In this document: positions 1 to 8,183 of the stretch, piece after piece
Numbering within the stretch: position 1 is the first letter of the stretch
Layout of the letters: the number at the start of each line of letters is the position of its first letter
Source of the DNA: DATFVA01 sp963839165
GTDB taxonomy: Bacteria > Bacteroidota > Ignavibacteria > Ignavibacteriales > Ignavibacteriaceae
NCBI GenBank assembly: GCA_963839165.1
Contig: CAWIUG010000005.1
Location: 1,550,001 to 1,614,000, forward strand
Length of the DNA: 64,000 nucleotides
Direction: 5' to 3'
Position numbers and translations under genes: made by a program
Notes under the pieces: model-generated
Database searches by the model: none
Told to the model about the DNA's origin: nothing
The model's input: the letters and a program-made list of their open reading frames with translations, nothing else

Positions 1-76
1 AAATGCTGATTTCGGTACATTTTGCAATTACTTGTGTCTTAAATTAGTACTTTCTGACCAATATCGGTAACTTTTT

Positions 77-928
77 ATGGTAAAAATTTTAAAGAGAGCC
101 ACTTACTTATCCCTGTTTGTAAACATCTTCCTGTTTATTATCAAAATAGTTGTCGGGGTGATATCGAATTCAATAGCAGTTATTTCGGACGCTATCAACT
201 CACTGACTGATATTGTGTCGTCTGCCGTTATAATGTATAGTGTAAGCGTCTCGCTTAAAAAGCCTGATGAAGAGCATCAGTTTGGCCATAATGCAGCCCA
301 GCCAATAGCAGTTTTCCTTATAGCTCTTTTCACCGGTGTTGTAGGCATAAATGTAATTGAAGAATCAATCAGAAGAATTATTTCGCCGGATAAGATACAC
401 GTCAGCAGTGCTGTTTATATTGTTCTTGGAACTACAATATTAGTAAAGATCATCCTGACAAGGTATCAGTCGAAAGTCGGGAAGACATTTAGAAGTCCGG
501 CTCTCAATGCTAGCGCGGTCGATAGCCTCAATGATGTTCTTGCATCTTCTCTCTCAATAATAGCAGTATTTGTTGTCGGGCTGGGTTTTCCTTATGTCGA
601 TGGAATAGCAGGTATCCTGATAGCATTTTTTATATTCAAATCAGGTTATCAGATTGCCAGGGAGAATGTGGATTATCTAATGGGGAGGTCGGCCGGCGAG
701 CAACTTATACTTGACATTGTTAACAGAGCGATGGCGGTAAAAGGGGTTGTCGGGATGAATGATCTGAGATCCCATTATGTGGGAAATAAATTTCATATAG
801 AAATTCATATTGAGGTTGATAAAAACATAAGCACCGAAGTTTCACACGATATCGGCAAAAAAGTAAAATATGCTATAGAGGATATTGATGAGGTTCAGCA
901 GACATTTGTTCATATCGACCCGGTTTAA
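77..928 (+). CDS. Cation diffusion facilitator family transporter
   Basis: A 283-residue inner-membrane protein of the cation diffusion facilitator family, which exports divalent metal ions such as zinc, iron or manganese in exchange for protons. The N-terminal two thirds are hydrophobic with the family layout of about six membrane segments. The second segment carries SDAINSLTD (residues 37-45) and the fifth carries DSLND, matching the metal-site helices, although the usual first ligand in the second helix is Asn41 here. HQFGH (67-71) is the conserved loop. The last 80 residues form the ferredoxin-like cytoplasmic domain, with IEIHIEVD as a typical strand. The metal cannot be read from the sequence. 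It converges on the DUF4175 gene, overlapping by four bases at the stop codons. Confidence 0.93.
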   Translation: MVKILKRATYLSLFVNIFLFIIKIVVGVISNSIAVISDAINSLTDIVSSAVIMYSVSVSLKKPDEEHQFGHNAAQPIAVFLIALFTGVVGINVIEESIRRIISPDKIHVSSAVYIVLGTTILVKIILTRYQSKVGKTFRSPALNASAVDSLNDVLASSLSIIAVFVVGLGFPYVDGIAGILIAFFIFKSGYQIARENVDYLMGRSAGEQLILDIVNRAMAVKGVVGMNDLRSHYVGNKFHIEIHIEVDKNISTEVSHDIGKKVKYAIEDIDEVQQTFVHIDPV

Positions 929-3900
929 TTTTCAACCTTCTCTTTCTGCAGGGCCTCGTAATATTTCCTGATGAGATCTTCATAATCTTTGCTGTACCCT
1001 TCACCGACTGCCTTATTTAACTCGTCCCTCAGCTTGTCCTTTCCCTCTTCGGTTGAAAGGTTTAGTTCTGCAGGGGGTTTGCCTGCAATATTTTTACCGG
1101 TGTTTGACTCCCTTTGCTTCTCAAAATCCCTTTCATTTATTGACTTCTGGGCATCCAGTAGTTTGCTGAGGATCTTTTCCTGTTTCTGGATGAGATCATC
1201 ATCCAGTTTCTGGGAATTCATATCGGTTATCACTTCCTGCATACGGTGCATAATATCTTCAAGGTTGGCGGGGATCTTTTTAGATTCACCCGACTGCTGT
1301 GCTTCCTTATTCATCTGGTCCAGTGATTTCCTTAATACCTCCTGCTGCTGCGCAAGTCTCTGAAACTGTGCCTGCTGTTGAGGCGAAAGCTGTCCCTGCT
1401 GCATCTGTTGAAGCATCTGGGTCATGTTATTCAGATCCATCTGCTGGCCCGACATCTGCTGAAGCTGCTGCATAAGCGACATCATTCCACCTCCCTGTCC
1501 TCCCTGCATCATCGATTCCATCGAACTCTTCATCATAGAAGCTGCCTGGTTTATCGACTTCATTGCCTCTCCCTGAAGATTTTTTGAAGTCATACCGTTC
1601 CTGCTCTGCATTGTCTGCACCGCCTGGTTCATCTGCCTGAGTGCGTCACCAAGGTTCTTTCCCATTTCGGGAGAAATGGCGAAAGTTTTCTGGGAGAGAT
1701 CAGACATCTGCTTCATAATATTGTTAAGACTGCTCTGGAGATTACGCTGTTTCTCCGCATTCTGCCTGAATTGATCTGAATTCGGGTCGAGTTTCTCCGA
1801 CTCTTTTTTCAGATCCTCCTGCTGCTTCGAAAGGGTTATAAGGTTATCAAGGATCCTCATCATGCTGTTAAGAGTCTCCATCTGATTCTGGCGCTGCATC
1901 GACTGCTGCATCTGAGAAAGCTGCTGCTGCATATTCTGCATATTCTTAGATATCTGCTGCTGGTTCTGCATAGCCTGCTGCTGCTGACCCTGCTGGATTT
2001 GCTGGGATGACTGCTGCGACATTTGCTGGTTCTGCTGCTTATCTAATTCATCCGAAAGCTTCTGCATATCGTCTGCCGGCATATCCTTAAGCTCACTCAT
2101 CTTCTGCTGAAGTTCTTTCATCTCCTCAGACATCTTGTTGAGGTCTTTCGTTACCTCATCCTGCTTCTTACTCATCTCTTCCTGGTTATTTTTCTCACTA
2201 AGGTTCTTCTCACCGGTTTCCTTATTTGTTTCATCCTGTTTTTTCTGTAGTGCTTCGGTCCTCTTAACAAGCTCGTCCATTTTCTGTTCAATTTGTACTC
2301 TCTTAAGAAGGTTCATTGTCCTTTCAATACTTTTCTGGAATGCCTCCTCATCAATTTTCATGTTCTGCATCTGATCCTGGGTCATCTGCCGGTTCATGTT
2401 TTTTAAGACATCCTGCATCTTCTCCATCATCTTCTTTAATTCAGGACTCGTCATCTCGTCCATCATCTTCTGAAGCTCCATATACTTTTCCATCGTTTCT
2501 TTTGAGAGCAGGTTATTATCCTGAAGTTGCTGCTGCATCTGCTTCAGTTTATCGCTTACTTTGCTTACCTTATCCTGCAGCTGCTGATATTCTTCCATCG
2601 TCTTTTCGATCTTTTCCTTTTCCTCCCAGGTGAGCTCTTTTTTATCCTGCTTCAGTTCCTGGTCGATCCGCTCAAATTTCTGATGCAGTTCTTCAGCCTG
2701 CTTGAGCGTTTCATTTAAATCATTTGAGGCCTCCGTCTGTGTATTATCAGCCTGCGAAAGTATTTCATCCAGGGTTGGAACTCTTACGGTAAATGTTGAT
2801 GACCTGGTTCCCTTGGGACCGCTTACATAATCATTATCATAAATCTCGAGATAGTAGGTTACTACATCTTCCGCGGTAAGATTAAGATTCGCAAGGTTCC
2901 AGATATAATTAACATCCTGACTTTTTAAGCTTTTGTCCAGAGGGATTTCGATTTTTGAAAAGACCGTGTCTGCCTTCCTGTACTTTGAGGCTGAAAGTCT
3001 GTAATTCAGGTTTAGTTTTGTAAACCCGTAATCATCACTTATCTTTGAAAGAAGAGGCAGCCTGTTGTCATTCGCAAGTGAAGTATTTTTTCCTGGTTCA
3101 ATAATGTCAATTGAAGGGTAGGCATCATAAAGACTTTTAATCGTATAAGTTATGGGCGACAGGTTTTCATTTTTACTCTCATCCGTAATTACAATTTTAT
3201 ATGAATTATCTTTTTTAATAATGAATTTTCCCTCAGCTTCATTGCTGTTTATCTTCATCCTGGTTTCAGTAGAATCGTTAAAGATCATCCGGGCTTCCCT
3301 TAGATCTTTGGTTGATGTAAGCAGAATATTTACGGTTGTTCCCGGAAGTCCTGTAACATTTCCATTGTCTTTTTGAACTGCCGTGGGAAGTTTTGAATAG
3401 CCAGGAGGAATTATTTTAACATCCAGCGTCTTTATTATCGGCGGATCAATAACCTCTATGTTAAAAACCCCGCTCGAAACATTTTCAGAAGTAGCATAAT
3501 ATTTTGTGGTTGATCGGATAGACCTTACAGGGAAACTGTAAACCCCGTTCGAATCAGAGGATAATTTCTGCATCTCGAAATCTGTCTGCTCTTCTGTTTT
3601 TGATGCAAGGTATACATCCCCTGGTTTTTCACCCCTTACTTTAACGGTAATTAAAACATTGTCCCCCTTTGTTACCTGCACATTGCCGGGAGAGACCTCA
3701 AATGAAAATTTGGCCGGAGGAATATACTCAGTATTAAAATTGAGTACCCTGCCTGATGCCGATGCCAGTCCGGGCACAGCAATAAAAAGCAGTACCACAA
3801 CAAGTACTGCCCCTCCAAGGTAGAGAAGCAATTCCTTTGCCTTCTGAAAACTTACAATTGATTCAAACCTTAGTCCATTTGTCTTGTTATATACCTGCCT

Positions 3901-4311
3901 GAATGCCGCATCACTCAATGATCCCGAATAAATTTTTCCTGAAGAATCCGACGCTGCAAGCTGCATAGCATTCACCAGTTCATCTTTTATCTCGGGGAAG
4001 TTTCTGCCGACTCTTTTAGCAGTGCTGTAATGATCGGCATTTCCGATAATACCTGAAAATTTAAATAGCGGGATCAGAAAAAGAAGAATAAAGGCTGAAA
4101 GGAAGACAACCAGCATAAAGAAAAAAAAGTATGTTCTTATAGAAGGTGAAAAATTGCCGGCAAGTTCAAGCAGTGAAAAACAGATGAAGAGAATCAATCC
4201 TATGAGTAAAGATGACTGAAGGCCTACTGATGCAAAAAAGGTGTACTCTTTTTTCCTCAGCTTCGTCAGCTTTTGTATAATCTCTTTGTAATATGTGGAA
4301 TCTTTACCCAT
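925..4311 (-). CDS. DUF4175-like large membrane protein with Q/M-rich coiled coil
   Basis: A 1128-residue protein of unknown function. Hydrophobic segments lie at about residues 31-52, 61-83 and 161-183. Residues 190-515 look like extracytoplasmic beta-rich domains. From about residue 520 to the end the protein is a very long, charged and then Gln/Met-rich coiled coil; runs such as QQNQQMSQQSSQQIQQ make this one of the most biased segments of the window. The layout fits DUF4175 proteins of Bacteroidota relatives. It lies nine bases downstream of a DUF4159 gene on the same strand; in this group both are often found near BatA-type von Willebrand proteins, and one is encoded at 11181-13283. No catalytic motif was recognised. 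Confidence 0.8.
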   Translation of the reverse strand: MGKDSTYYKEIIQKLTKLRKKEYTFFASVGLQSSLLIGLILFICFSLLELAGNFSPSIRTYFFFFMLVVFLSAFILLFLIPLFKFSGIIGNADHYSTAKRVGRNFPEIKDELVNAMQLAASDSSGKIYSGSLSDAAFRQVYNKTNGLRFESIVSFQKAKELLLYLGGAVLVVVLLFIAVPGLASASGRVLNFNTEYIPPAKFSFEVSPGNVQVTKGDNVLITVKVRGEKPGDVYLASKTEEQTDFEMQKLSSDSNGVYSFPVRSIRSTTKYYATSENVSSGVFNIEVIDPPIIKTLDVKIIPPGYSKLPTAVQKDNGNVTGLPGTTVNILLTSTKDLREARMIFNDSTETRMKINSNEAEGKFIIKKDNSYKIVITDESKNENLSPITYTIKSLYDAYPSIDIIEPGKNTSLANDNRLPLLSKISDDYGFTKLNLNYRLSASKYRKADTVFSKIEIPLDKSLKSQDVNYIWNLANLNLTAEDVVTYYLEIYDNDYVSGPKGTRSSTFTVRVPTLDEILSQADNTQTEASNDLNETLKQAEELHQKFERIDQELKQDKKELTWEEKEKIEKTMEEYQQLQDKVSKVSDKLKQMQQQLQDNNLLSKETMEKYMELQKMMDEMTSPELKKMMEKMQDVLKNMNRQMTQDQMQNMKIDEEAFQKSIERTMNLLKRVQIEQKMDELVKRTEALQKKQDETNKETGEKNLSEKNNQEEMSKKQDEVTKDLNKMSEEMKELQQKMSELKDMPADDMQKLSDELDKQQNQQMSQQSSQQIQQGQQQQAMQNQQQISKNMQNMQQQLSQMQQSMQRQNQMETLNSMMRILDNLITLSKQQEDLKKESEKLDPNSDQFRQNAEKQRNLQSSLNNIMKQMSDLSQKTFAISPEMGKNLGDALRQMNQAVQTMQSRNGMTSKNLQGEAMKSINQAASMMKSSMESMMQGGQGGGMMSLMQQLQQMSGQQMDLNNMTQMLQQMQQGQLSPQQQAQFQRLAQQQEVLRKSLDQMNKEAQQSGESKKIPANLEDIMHRMQEVITDMNSQKLDDDLIQKQEKILSKLLDAQKSINERDFEKQRESNTGKNIAGKPPAELNLSTEEGKDKLRDELNKAVGEGYSKDYEDLIRKYYEALQKEKVEN

Positions 4312-4319
4312 AAAAAATT

Positions 4320-4973
4320 CTATTCTGAAAGGGCATAAACTACTAAGTTAGTTCCAAATTTCAATGCTTCCTCCCTTTTTGCTTCAGGGTCGTGATGCAC
4401 ATCAGGATCAGCCCATCCGTCGCTGGGGTTAGACTCATACGTATAGTACACGGCCAGTCTTTTATCAATGAAAATCCCGAATCCCTGCGGTGGTTTACCG
4501 TTATGTTCGTGAGTCTTAGGAGGACCTGAATTAAAATTATAGAAAATATTATAAAGCGGAAAATCAAAAGGAAGTTCTACAAAATCCTTATCGGGAAATA
4601 CCTTTTTCATTTCACGACGCATAGCCTTGTCAATCCCGTAATCATCATCGATGTACAGGAAGCCTCCGCTCTCAAGGTATTGCCTCAATCTTGACGCCTC
4701 ATCTTCTGAGAATACTACATTACCATGACCGGTCATAAACAGAAATGGATAATTGAAGATTTCATCTGTGGAAAGATCCACAAATGTATACTCGGGTTTG
4801 ACTTCGATATTCGTATTCGTTTTAATAAAATTAAGAAGGTTTACCTCTGCCGAAGGATCATTATACCAATCACCGCCTCCATTGTATTTCAGTCTCGCGA
4901 TCTGAAATGCCCTCCCTTCCTGTGGAAAAGCTGCCGCAGTAAATAATAGTATGTACAGAAAGGATTTTATCAT
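4320..4973 (-). CDS. DUF4159 domain protein, exported
   Basis: A 217-residue protein with a hydrophobic N-terminal signal (MIKSFLYILLFTAAAFP) followed by a DUF4159 domain. Typical features are the FQIARLKYNGGGDWYNDPSA start of the domain, the FLFMTGHGNVVFS strand, the GGFLYIDDDYG turn and the closing segment around HHDPEAKREEALKFGTN. The fold is thought to resemble glutamine-amidotransferase-like Rossmann domains, but no activity is established. It is the first gene of a two-gene unit with the DUF4175 protein, separated by nine bases, so the two probably act together at the cell envelope. Confidence 0.85.
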   Translation of the reverse strand: MIKSFLYILLFTAAAFPQEGRAFQIARLKYNGGGDWYNDPSAEVNLLNFIKTNTNIEVKPEYTFVDLSTDEIFNYPFLFMTGHGNVVFSEDEASRLRQYLESGGFLYIDDDYGIDKAMRREMKKVFPDKDFVELPFDFPLYNIFYNFNSGPPKTHEHNGKPPQGFGIFIDKRLAVYYTYESNPSDGWADPDVHHDPEAKREEALKFGTNLVVYALSE

Positions 4974-5635
4974 GATATAAAAAAACTTCAGTTAATTTCC
5001 GATAATTACTAAAAAATTAAATCATTTATCACATAAAAAGAATGCAAAAACAAATAATTATTACTTCAAATCCGGCAGGTTGTTCCATAGACCATTAGCA
5101 TTTACGGCTCTCAGGTTTAATAGGAAAAGTTGATATGCGCACTTCAGTTGCTGATGCCGAACATAAAAATAAGAACTTTCTAAATACTAGAGATTTATAA
5201 TAAAATGCTGAGCCTTAGGCGAAATCCTGCTCTGAAGAAGCTGACTTTTGCACCTTCAATTTCTGTGTAGATAATTGTTGACTATTTCAACAAGTGTGAC
5301 AAAATGGCAGACCTCGTATTGAGGACGGTTTTATCAGGTAGTTATCTCGGGTTTATCTCGGAGTTGGACTCAAATTGAGACACCTTCAAAAACGCGAAAA
5401 AACGCAATTTTCAGCTGTTGAAAATCTCTACTGTGTGACAAAATGGCAGTGTCCCATTTTAATATTTTCGGAGTAATTTCAGCAAGGAAAAAGATATGTT
5501 CCGAAGCGGCCGGCTCACCATTAAAGGATCTCAGATCATAGTCTGGATTCGATAGCCGATGGTGTATGCGGGTGCGCCATTTGATTGTAAGGACAGGCTA
5601 ATCTTTTTATTTTCGTTTATTCAAATGTAATTTAT
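4974..5635. other. Gene-poor stretch with repeated 17-mer
   Basis: About 660 bases between the start of the DUF4159 gene and the EVE-domain gene. No open frame with a recognisable product and no RNA gene was seen. The only clear structure is an exact 17-base word, gtgtgacaaaatggcag, present twice in direct orientation at 5294-5310 and 5433-5449. The stretch may hold decayed genes, but none could be identified. Confidence 0.5.
5294..5449. repeat. Two direct copies of gtgtgacaaaatggcag
   Basis: The 17-base word occurs at 5294-5310 and 5433-5449, start to start 139 bases apart. Each copy contains two TGnCA half-sites (TGACA and TGGCA) separated by AAA, which is the look of a dimer-binding regulatory site. 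The bases around the two copies differ. No gene start lies immediately downstream of the first copy; the second is about 200 bases from the EVE-domain gene. Function is not known. Confidence 0.5.
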
Positions 5636-5650
5636 GTGGAGATCTGTGTA

Positions 5651-6119
5651 ATGGCTAAAAATTATTGGCTGATTAAATCTGATCCGGAAGAATTTTCCCT
5701 GGATGATCTGAAGACAAGTACGAATAAAACTACTTACTGGAATGGCGTTAGAAATTACCAGGCGAGAAATTTTATGAGAGATGAAATGAAAAAGGGAGAC
5801 AGGGTTCTTTTTTATCATAGTAATGCCGACCCTAATGCTGTTGTTGGAACCTGCGAAATTGCAAAACCGGGATACCCCGATCATACTCAGTTCGACCCTG
5901 ATGACGTACACTTCTTCCCCTCTGCTAAAAAGGAAGATCCCACATGGTTGATGGTTGATGTAAAGTTCGTGAAGGAATTTCAAACACCCTGTAACTCTGG
6001 AAGAGATAAAAAGTAATCCGAAGCTGAAGAAAATGAGATTAGTGCAGAAAGGCAGCCGTCTTTCAGTTATGCCGGTTGAGGAGGATGAATACGAAGAAGT
6101 AGTAAGAATGGGATCCTGA
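5651..6119 (+). pseudogene. EVE domain protein, single-base frameshift
   Basis: EVE (PUA-like) domain proteins are about 155 residues long and are thought to bind modified bases in nucleic acid. The first part starts MAKNYWLIKSDPEEFS at 5651 and reads to about 5985, including the conserved YWNGVRNYQARN and GDRVLFYHSN segments. The expected continuation, VTLEEIKSNPKLKKMRLVQ and then RLSVMPVEEDEY, is present to a stop at 6119 but in the next frame. A single extra C in the CCC near 5984-5987 explains the break: the total length is 469 bases, one more than a multiple of three. As written, the protein ends early at 6016. This is either real inactivation or a sequencing indel. An upstream in-frame ATG at 5636 is less likely because family members begin at MAKNYW. 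Confidence 0.85.
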
Positions 6120-6132
6120 TTTCATTGCTGCA

Positions 6133-6591
6133 TTAATTGATATTTAATATCTTCTCCGGGTAAAATTCCTTCTTCATCAGAAAATGAGGAACCGATTCAA
6201 AAAGAGTATGGGACGCAGAAATTATTCTATAACCCTGTCTTTCATAAAAATGGACCGCATTCTCTCTTGAATGCAGTATAACATATTTCGCCCCAAGCTG
6301 CCGTACTTCATCTTCAAGCTTCTTCAGGATCACAGAACCCAGTCCCGTTTTCTGAAATCTTGGCTCTACGGCCATAAACCTTATCTGAGCCTCAACATCA
6401 GTATTAAAATGTGCCCTGCCTATGGCAATGGGAATTCTGTCGTCAATGCAGACCATCATATGAAGTGCTCTTTCTTCCAGTTCATCCTTTTCTGATCCCC
6501 TGGGCTGCTTCCAGGGCTCTCTCAGAAGTCTCCACCTTAAATCGAAATACCGGTCGAAATCCTGAGGCGTTTCAGGCTGTGTAATAATCAT
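6133..6591 (-). CDS. GNAT family N-acetyltransferase
   Basis: A 152-residue acetyl-CoA-dependent acetyltransferase of the GCN5-related fold. The acetyl-CoA-binding segment VEPRFQKTGLGSVILKKLE carries the Q/RxxGxG/A pattern, and the family's last strands follow (AKYVILHSRENAVHFYERQGY). The substrate is unknown. The start is placed at 6591 because the ATG there is preceded by a strong GGGAGG ribosome site; the longer frame from 6654 adds 21 residues that do not resemble the family. It is a single gene flanked by the damaged EVE gene and rmuC. Confidence 0.85.
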   Translation of the reverse strand: MIITQPETPQDFDRYFDLRWRLLREPWKQPRGSEKDELEERALHMMVCIDDRIPIAIGRAHFNTDVEAQIRFMAVEPRFQKTGLGSVILKKLEDEVRQLGAKYVILHSRENAVHFYERQGYRIISASHTLFESVPHFLMKKEFYPEKILNIN

Positions 6592-6736
6592 ACCTACCTC
6601 CCTCAAGTAAAAGTTATCTAAACATATTTCATTATTCATAAGTAGTCTATGCAAAAGTATGCCAGAAAATCTAATACTCTTTTACAAAATAAAGAGCCAG
6701 AATTTGCCGGAAACTGAAGGAATTAATTAAACAAGT

Positions 6737-8101
6737 TTAATTGCTGAGCAACTGGATGTCATCTTCGCCGTCAGCGCTGTCAAGGATAGTCCTGGGCAGA
6801 CTTTTAGATGTTTTCGCACCAAGCTCCTTTATCTTTTCTGCGCGCCTGATAAGGTTGCCGCTGCCGTCCTTCAGCTTTTTCATAGCATCTGTGTAGCAGT
6901 CCTTTGAGTCATCTATCTTCCTGCCGATTGATTCGAGATCTTCTACAAACCCAACAAACTTATCTAACAGAGCACCGCTTTGTTTCGCTATTTCAAGAGC
7001 ATTCTTATTCTGATTCTCCTGACGCCAAATGCTGGCTATGGTTCTTAAGGTGGCAAGTAAAGTAGAGGGACTAACAATTACTATATTCAATTCAAATGCA
7101 TCGCTGAATAACGAATTCTCGCTCTGTACAGCCAGCGCGAACGCAGGCTCGATGGGCATAAACATAAGTACGAAATCAAGACTCTCAAGTTTGTAAAGGT
7201 TCTGATAGTTCTTGCTGTTCAGATTTTTAAGGTGGGACCTTATTGATGCCAGATGCTCGCGCAGCGCCAGCTGTTTTTCCTGTTCGTTTTCACAGGTGGA
7301 GAACTTTTCGTAGGCAACGAGTGATACTTTAGAATCGATAACAAGACTTTTATTTTCCGGAAGTTTAATAATAACGTCGGGCTGAAATCTTTTTCCTGAT
7401 TCAGTTGTAAAGCTTTCCTGTACAGTATATTCCCTCCCTTTTACAAGTCCCGATTTTTCAAGCAGACTCTCAAGTATAAATTCCCCCCAGCTGCCCTGGG
7501 TCTTGCTCTGTCCTTTTAGAGCTTCCGTAAGATTTTTAGCCTCCAATGTAACCTGCTGGTTTAACTCCTTCAGCATTAAAAGTTGTTCTCTCAGCGAAGC
7601 ATTACCTTTAATGTTTTCTCTGCTGCTCTCTTCAACCTTCTTTTCGAAATCAGAAATTTTATCTTTTAAAGGATTAAGGATCTCGTTCAGCTTTTCCTTA
7701 TTCTGCTCAGAGAACTTGTTCCCCTTTTCTTCAAAGATCCTGTTTGCCAGGTTTTCAAATTCTTTTGTGAATTTCTGCTGGAGTTCTTCAATTTCGCTTT
7801 TCTGTTCAGATAACTTTTCTCTCAGATTATTATTCGTTTCCTCAGATCTTGAAACCGCTGATGAAAGCTCAATGATCTTTGCTCTTTCAGCTGTCAGTTC
7901 TTCAGAATTTTGCTGGAGCGATTTCTTAAGAATATTTTCACGTTCTTCAATCCTGGTTTTGTCCGATTGAACCTGCGTTAACTGATTTTTCAGACTGTCC
8001 AGCTCTTCAACTGAAACCGAAGACCCTGCCCGGACTCTTTGAATAAGCCAGCCTATTATAACACCAATACCTAAACCGATGATTAGTAAAGTAAAGTCCA
8101 T
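6737..8101 (-). CDS. rmuC: DNA recombination protein RmuC
   Basis: A 454-residue RmuC homologue. RmuC proteins have a nuclease-like fold, limit inversions at short repeats in E. coli, and have been linked to phage and plasmid defence in some hosts. The protein has an N-terminal membrane anchor (about residues 3-19), a long coiled coil (about 30-195), and then the RmuC core starting at QGSWGEFILESLLEKSG, followed by FQPDVIIKLPENKSLVIDSK, whose Asp and DSK match the restriction-nuclease-like active site. It is about the usual length. It lies 82 bases downstream of the ammonia-lyase gene on the same strand, with a hairpin between them. Confidence 0.92.
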   Translation of the reverse strand: MDFTLLIIGLGIGVIIGWLIQRVRAGSSVSVEELDSLKNQLTQVQSDKTRIEERENILKKSLQQNSEELTAERAKIIELSSAVSRSEETNNNLREKLSEQKSEIEELQQKFTKEFENLANRIFEEKGNKFSEQNKEKLNEILNPLKDKISDFEKKVEESSRENIKGNASLREQLLMLKELNQQVTLEAKNLTEALKGQSKTQGSWGEFILESLLEKSGLVKGREYTVQESFTTESGKRFQPDVIIKLPENKSLVIDSKVSLVAYEKFSTCENEQEKQLALREHLASIRSHLKNLNSKNYQNLYKLESLDFVLMFMPIEPAFALAVQSENSLFSDAFELNIVIVSPSTLLATLRTIASIWRQENQNKNALEIAKQSGALLDKFVGFVEDLESIGRKIDDSKDCYTDAMKKLKDGSGNLIRRAEKIKELGAKTSKSLPRTILDSADGEDDIQLLSN

Positions 8102-8134
8102 AATTATTTAACCTTCACGATATTTGTAATACTC

Positions 8135-8166
8135 AGCTGCACAGCGATTATGGTCTCTGCGCAGCT
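8135..8166. other. Hairpin between ammonia-lyase and rmuC
   Basis: Stem agctgc (8135-8140) pairs with gcagct (8161-8166), with an inner cag/ctg pairing after one mismatch. A T-rich run follows on the plus strand (ttgttttt), but both neighbouring genes are on the minus strand, so it is not a clear terminator for either. It could be a processing site or an antisense terminator. Confidence 0.3.
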
Positions 8167-8183
8167 TTGTTTTTCATTAATAG

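Noticed and set aside
1378..2718. Several plus-strand open frames opposite the DUF4175 gene
   Set aside because: They are antisense shadows of the Gln-rich coiled coil: Leu/His/Ser-rich, with no ribosome sites or recognisable domains.
5455..5600. Possible RNA gene or decayed coding piece before the EVE gene
   Set aside because: No tRNA-like arms, no recognisable peptide in any frame and no strong hairpin were found.
5651..8101. Defence island suggested by EVE and RmuC
   Set aside because: Both families have links to defence in some hosts, but no nuclease, methylase or toxin gene accompanies them and RmuC is a common housekeeping gene.
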